Of a stretch of DNA of 64,000 nt, positions 63,246 to 64,000 are shown in pieces; within the stretch, counting starts at the first letter, position 1, and every line of letters begins with the position of its first letter. The translations under genes were made by a program, and so were the position numbers. The notes under the pieces were generated by a model. It was given only the letters and a program-made list of their open reading frames with translations. It had not been told where the DNA came from and made no database searches. The stretch comes from CAZMGV01 sp964565925 (GTDB lineage: Bacteria; JAGRBM01; JAHCIT01), in the NCBI GenBank assembly GCA_964565925.1, contig CAZMGV010000006.1:157289-221288 (forward strand), written 5' to 3'.

Positions 63246-64000
63246 GGGAACTTAAGGCCTGTTCGGGGCCGGGCAAGGGGGGATGGCGGGGAATCGGAAT
63301 GAGGCAGATGTGCGAGCATAACTATATGAAAATACGGGATATTTTAAGAAATCAGCTCGATCCGGGCGCCATTCTTTCGGATACCGGTTCGCAGTCCATC
63401 ACTCCGCCGCCTCTCGCCAATACCATTTATATCAACCTCTCGTTCTGCATAAAATCGTCCTTTTGACCCTAAATGGACCAAGCGGTGAAAGGCCCTGAAA
63501 ACGCTAACCCGTTGACGCCACTCAGGATTCCGGAATCTGAAGATTAAAAGTCGCGTTAATGGGAAAATAATTTTGGCGTGTTTCAGGGGTCTGCCACGGA
63601 CGTTCTGATTTGGGAAAACCTGAGAGCGTACCGTGAGTTCCGTTGTCAGGTTTAACGCATTAACTACTATTACTAGATTACTGAAATGCCCTGAAAAACT
63701 TGGGTCAAATGGGTTCATTTAGGGTCATTTAGGGCCATTTAGGTCCACGGTCTGGATCGCGTTTTTATAGCCGCTATTAATAGTGGGTGAAGATAAGTCT
63801 CCATCCGGAGCCGGAAACCGAGGGCCCCAAAGGGCGTGAGGGAATACGGAGCCGGAGGTGAGCTCAGGTCCGGGCGACCGTGATGAGCGGGCCCCGGATC
63901 CAGTGAAGTCCTTCCCGGTCGCGCCGCTGTCGCGTGGGTCCACCGCGTGAGCAGGGGCGGAGTTCCCCGGAGAGGGCAGGTTCCCGCCATTCGATGGTCC
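63246..64000. other. Last 755 bp with no convincing gene; short repeats
   Basis: No open frame here has a ribosome-binding site or a recognisable product; the frame at 63344-63718 on the minus strand is AT-rich and unlike its neighbours, and those near the end are shadows. The part from 63330 to 63760 is AT-rich and holds three tandem 10-base copies of catttaggg-type repeat (63716-63745), an inverted copy gaccctaaatggacc at 63465-63479, and a direct repeat of tgaaa-gccctgaaaa at 63486-63501 and 63683-63698. The rest from 63785 is GC-rich. Confidence 0.5.
63465..63745. repeat. Short direct and inverted repeats upstream of the groES region
   Basis: The 10-base unit tcatttaggg occurs twice in tandem with a third ccatttaggt copy (63716-63745). 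The reverse-complement form gaccctaaatggacc is at 63465-63479, about 250 bp away. A further 16-base direct repeat, 14-15 identical, pairs 63486-63501 with 63683-63698. They may mark an attachment site or a decayed mobile element; no integrase is seen. Confidence 0.4.

Noticed and set aside
63344..63718. 124-residue minus-strand open frame
   Set aside because: No ribosome-binding site or recognisable fold; it lies in an AT-rich repeat-bearing gap.

Overview
The window looks like chromosomal DNA of a GC-rich Gram-negative bacterium. Several lipoproteins carry lipobox signals, there is a type IV pilin under an apparent sigma-54 promoter, and there are a YcfL-like lipoprotein, a CsgG/LpoB-like periplasmic protein and a thrombospondin-type-3 lipoprotein. 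This mix fits a deltaproteobacterial-type lineage (Myxococcota, Bdellovibrionota, Desulfobacterota or a related uncultured phylum), but no rRNA or tRNA gene is present to fix the taxonomy. Coding density is high and most genes sit in tight operons. I see no phage, CRISPR array or insertion sequence.

Layout, left half. 1-4.2 kb: end of a YfhO-like membrane protein, an SDR oxidoreductase, a degenerate glycosyltransferase-51-like protein and an RluA-type pseudouridine synthase. 4.2-12.5 kb, minus strand: a TPR lipoprotein, a LolB-like lipoprotein, and an oligopeptide ABC transporter (A, B, C, D) interrupted by a gene for a MshEN (GspE N-terminal) domain protein. 12.7-17.7 kb: TPR protein, MFS transporter, DUF309 protein, small lipoprotein, a sigma/zinc-finger anti-sigma pair, carbonic anhydrase and an unknown protein. 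17.8-20.5 kb: queD, folE, an SDR and an MBL-fold hydrolase. 20.7-23.1 kb: an NtrC-type regulator and a type IV pilin, separated by a 332-bp control region holding a palindromic activator site and a sigma-54 promoter. 23.2-26.7 kb: a MocR-type regulator divergent from a DUF2917 protein, a branched-chain aminotransferase and a DinB protein. 26.7-29.2 kb, minus strand: pterin dehydratase, DUF2332 and TPR genes.

Layout, right half. 29.4-35.8 kb: a pyruvate dehydrogenase operon (E1alpha, E1beta, E2, E3) ending in one gene that fuses LipB (octanoyltransferase) to LipA (lipoyl synthase), so the lipoylated enzyme and its complete lipoylation machinery lie together. 35.8-39.2 kb, minus strand: PilZ protein, Ycf46-like AAA ATPase, an unknown exported protein and a pseudo-receiver protein. 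39.6-43.2 kb: a large unknown lipoprotein and a YcfL/LpoB-like pair. 43.4-47.3 kb: glutaryl-CoA dehydrogenase-like enzyme, an orphan DUF1156 (COG1743) DNA methylase and a low-complexity exported protein. 47.4-52.1 kb, minus strand: a complete branched-chain amino-acid ABC transporter (livF, G, M, H and binding protein). 52.1-57.6 kb, minus strand: an AT-rich orphan membrane protein, a six-TM chemoreceptor-like protein, a zinc-ribbon protein with acidic repeats, and an exported protein with Asp-rich calcium-type repeats. 57.8-61.0 kb: a 1073-residue thrombospondin-type-3 lipoprotein. 61.1-63.2 kb: groEL and groES behind a degenerate CIRCE operator. The last 0.75 kb has short repeats but no convincing gene.

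Most notable: the LipB-LipA fusion; the pilin regulatory region readable at base level; a long inverted repeat in the MocR intergenic region; a secretion-type MshEN gene inside a peptide-transport operon; and the receptor, zinc-ribbon and Ca-repeat envelope cluster, which may be an undescribed sensory or surface system. All functional calls come from reading motifs by eye; no database search was run.
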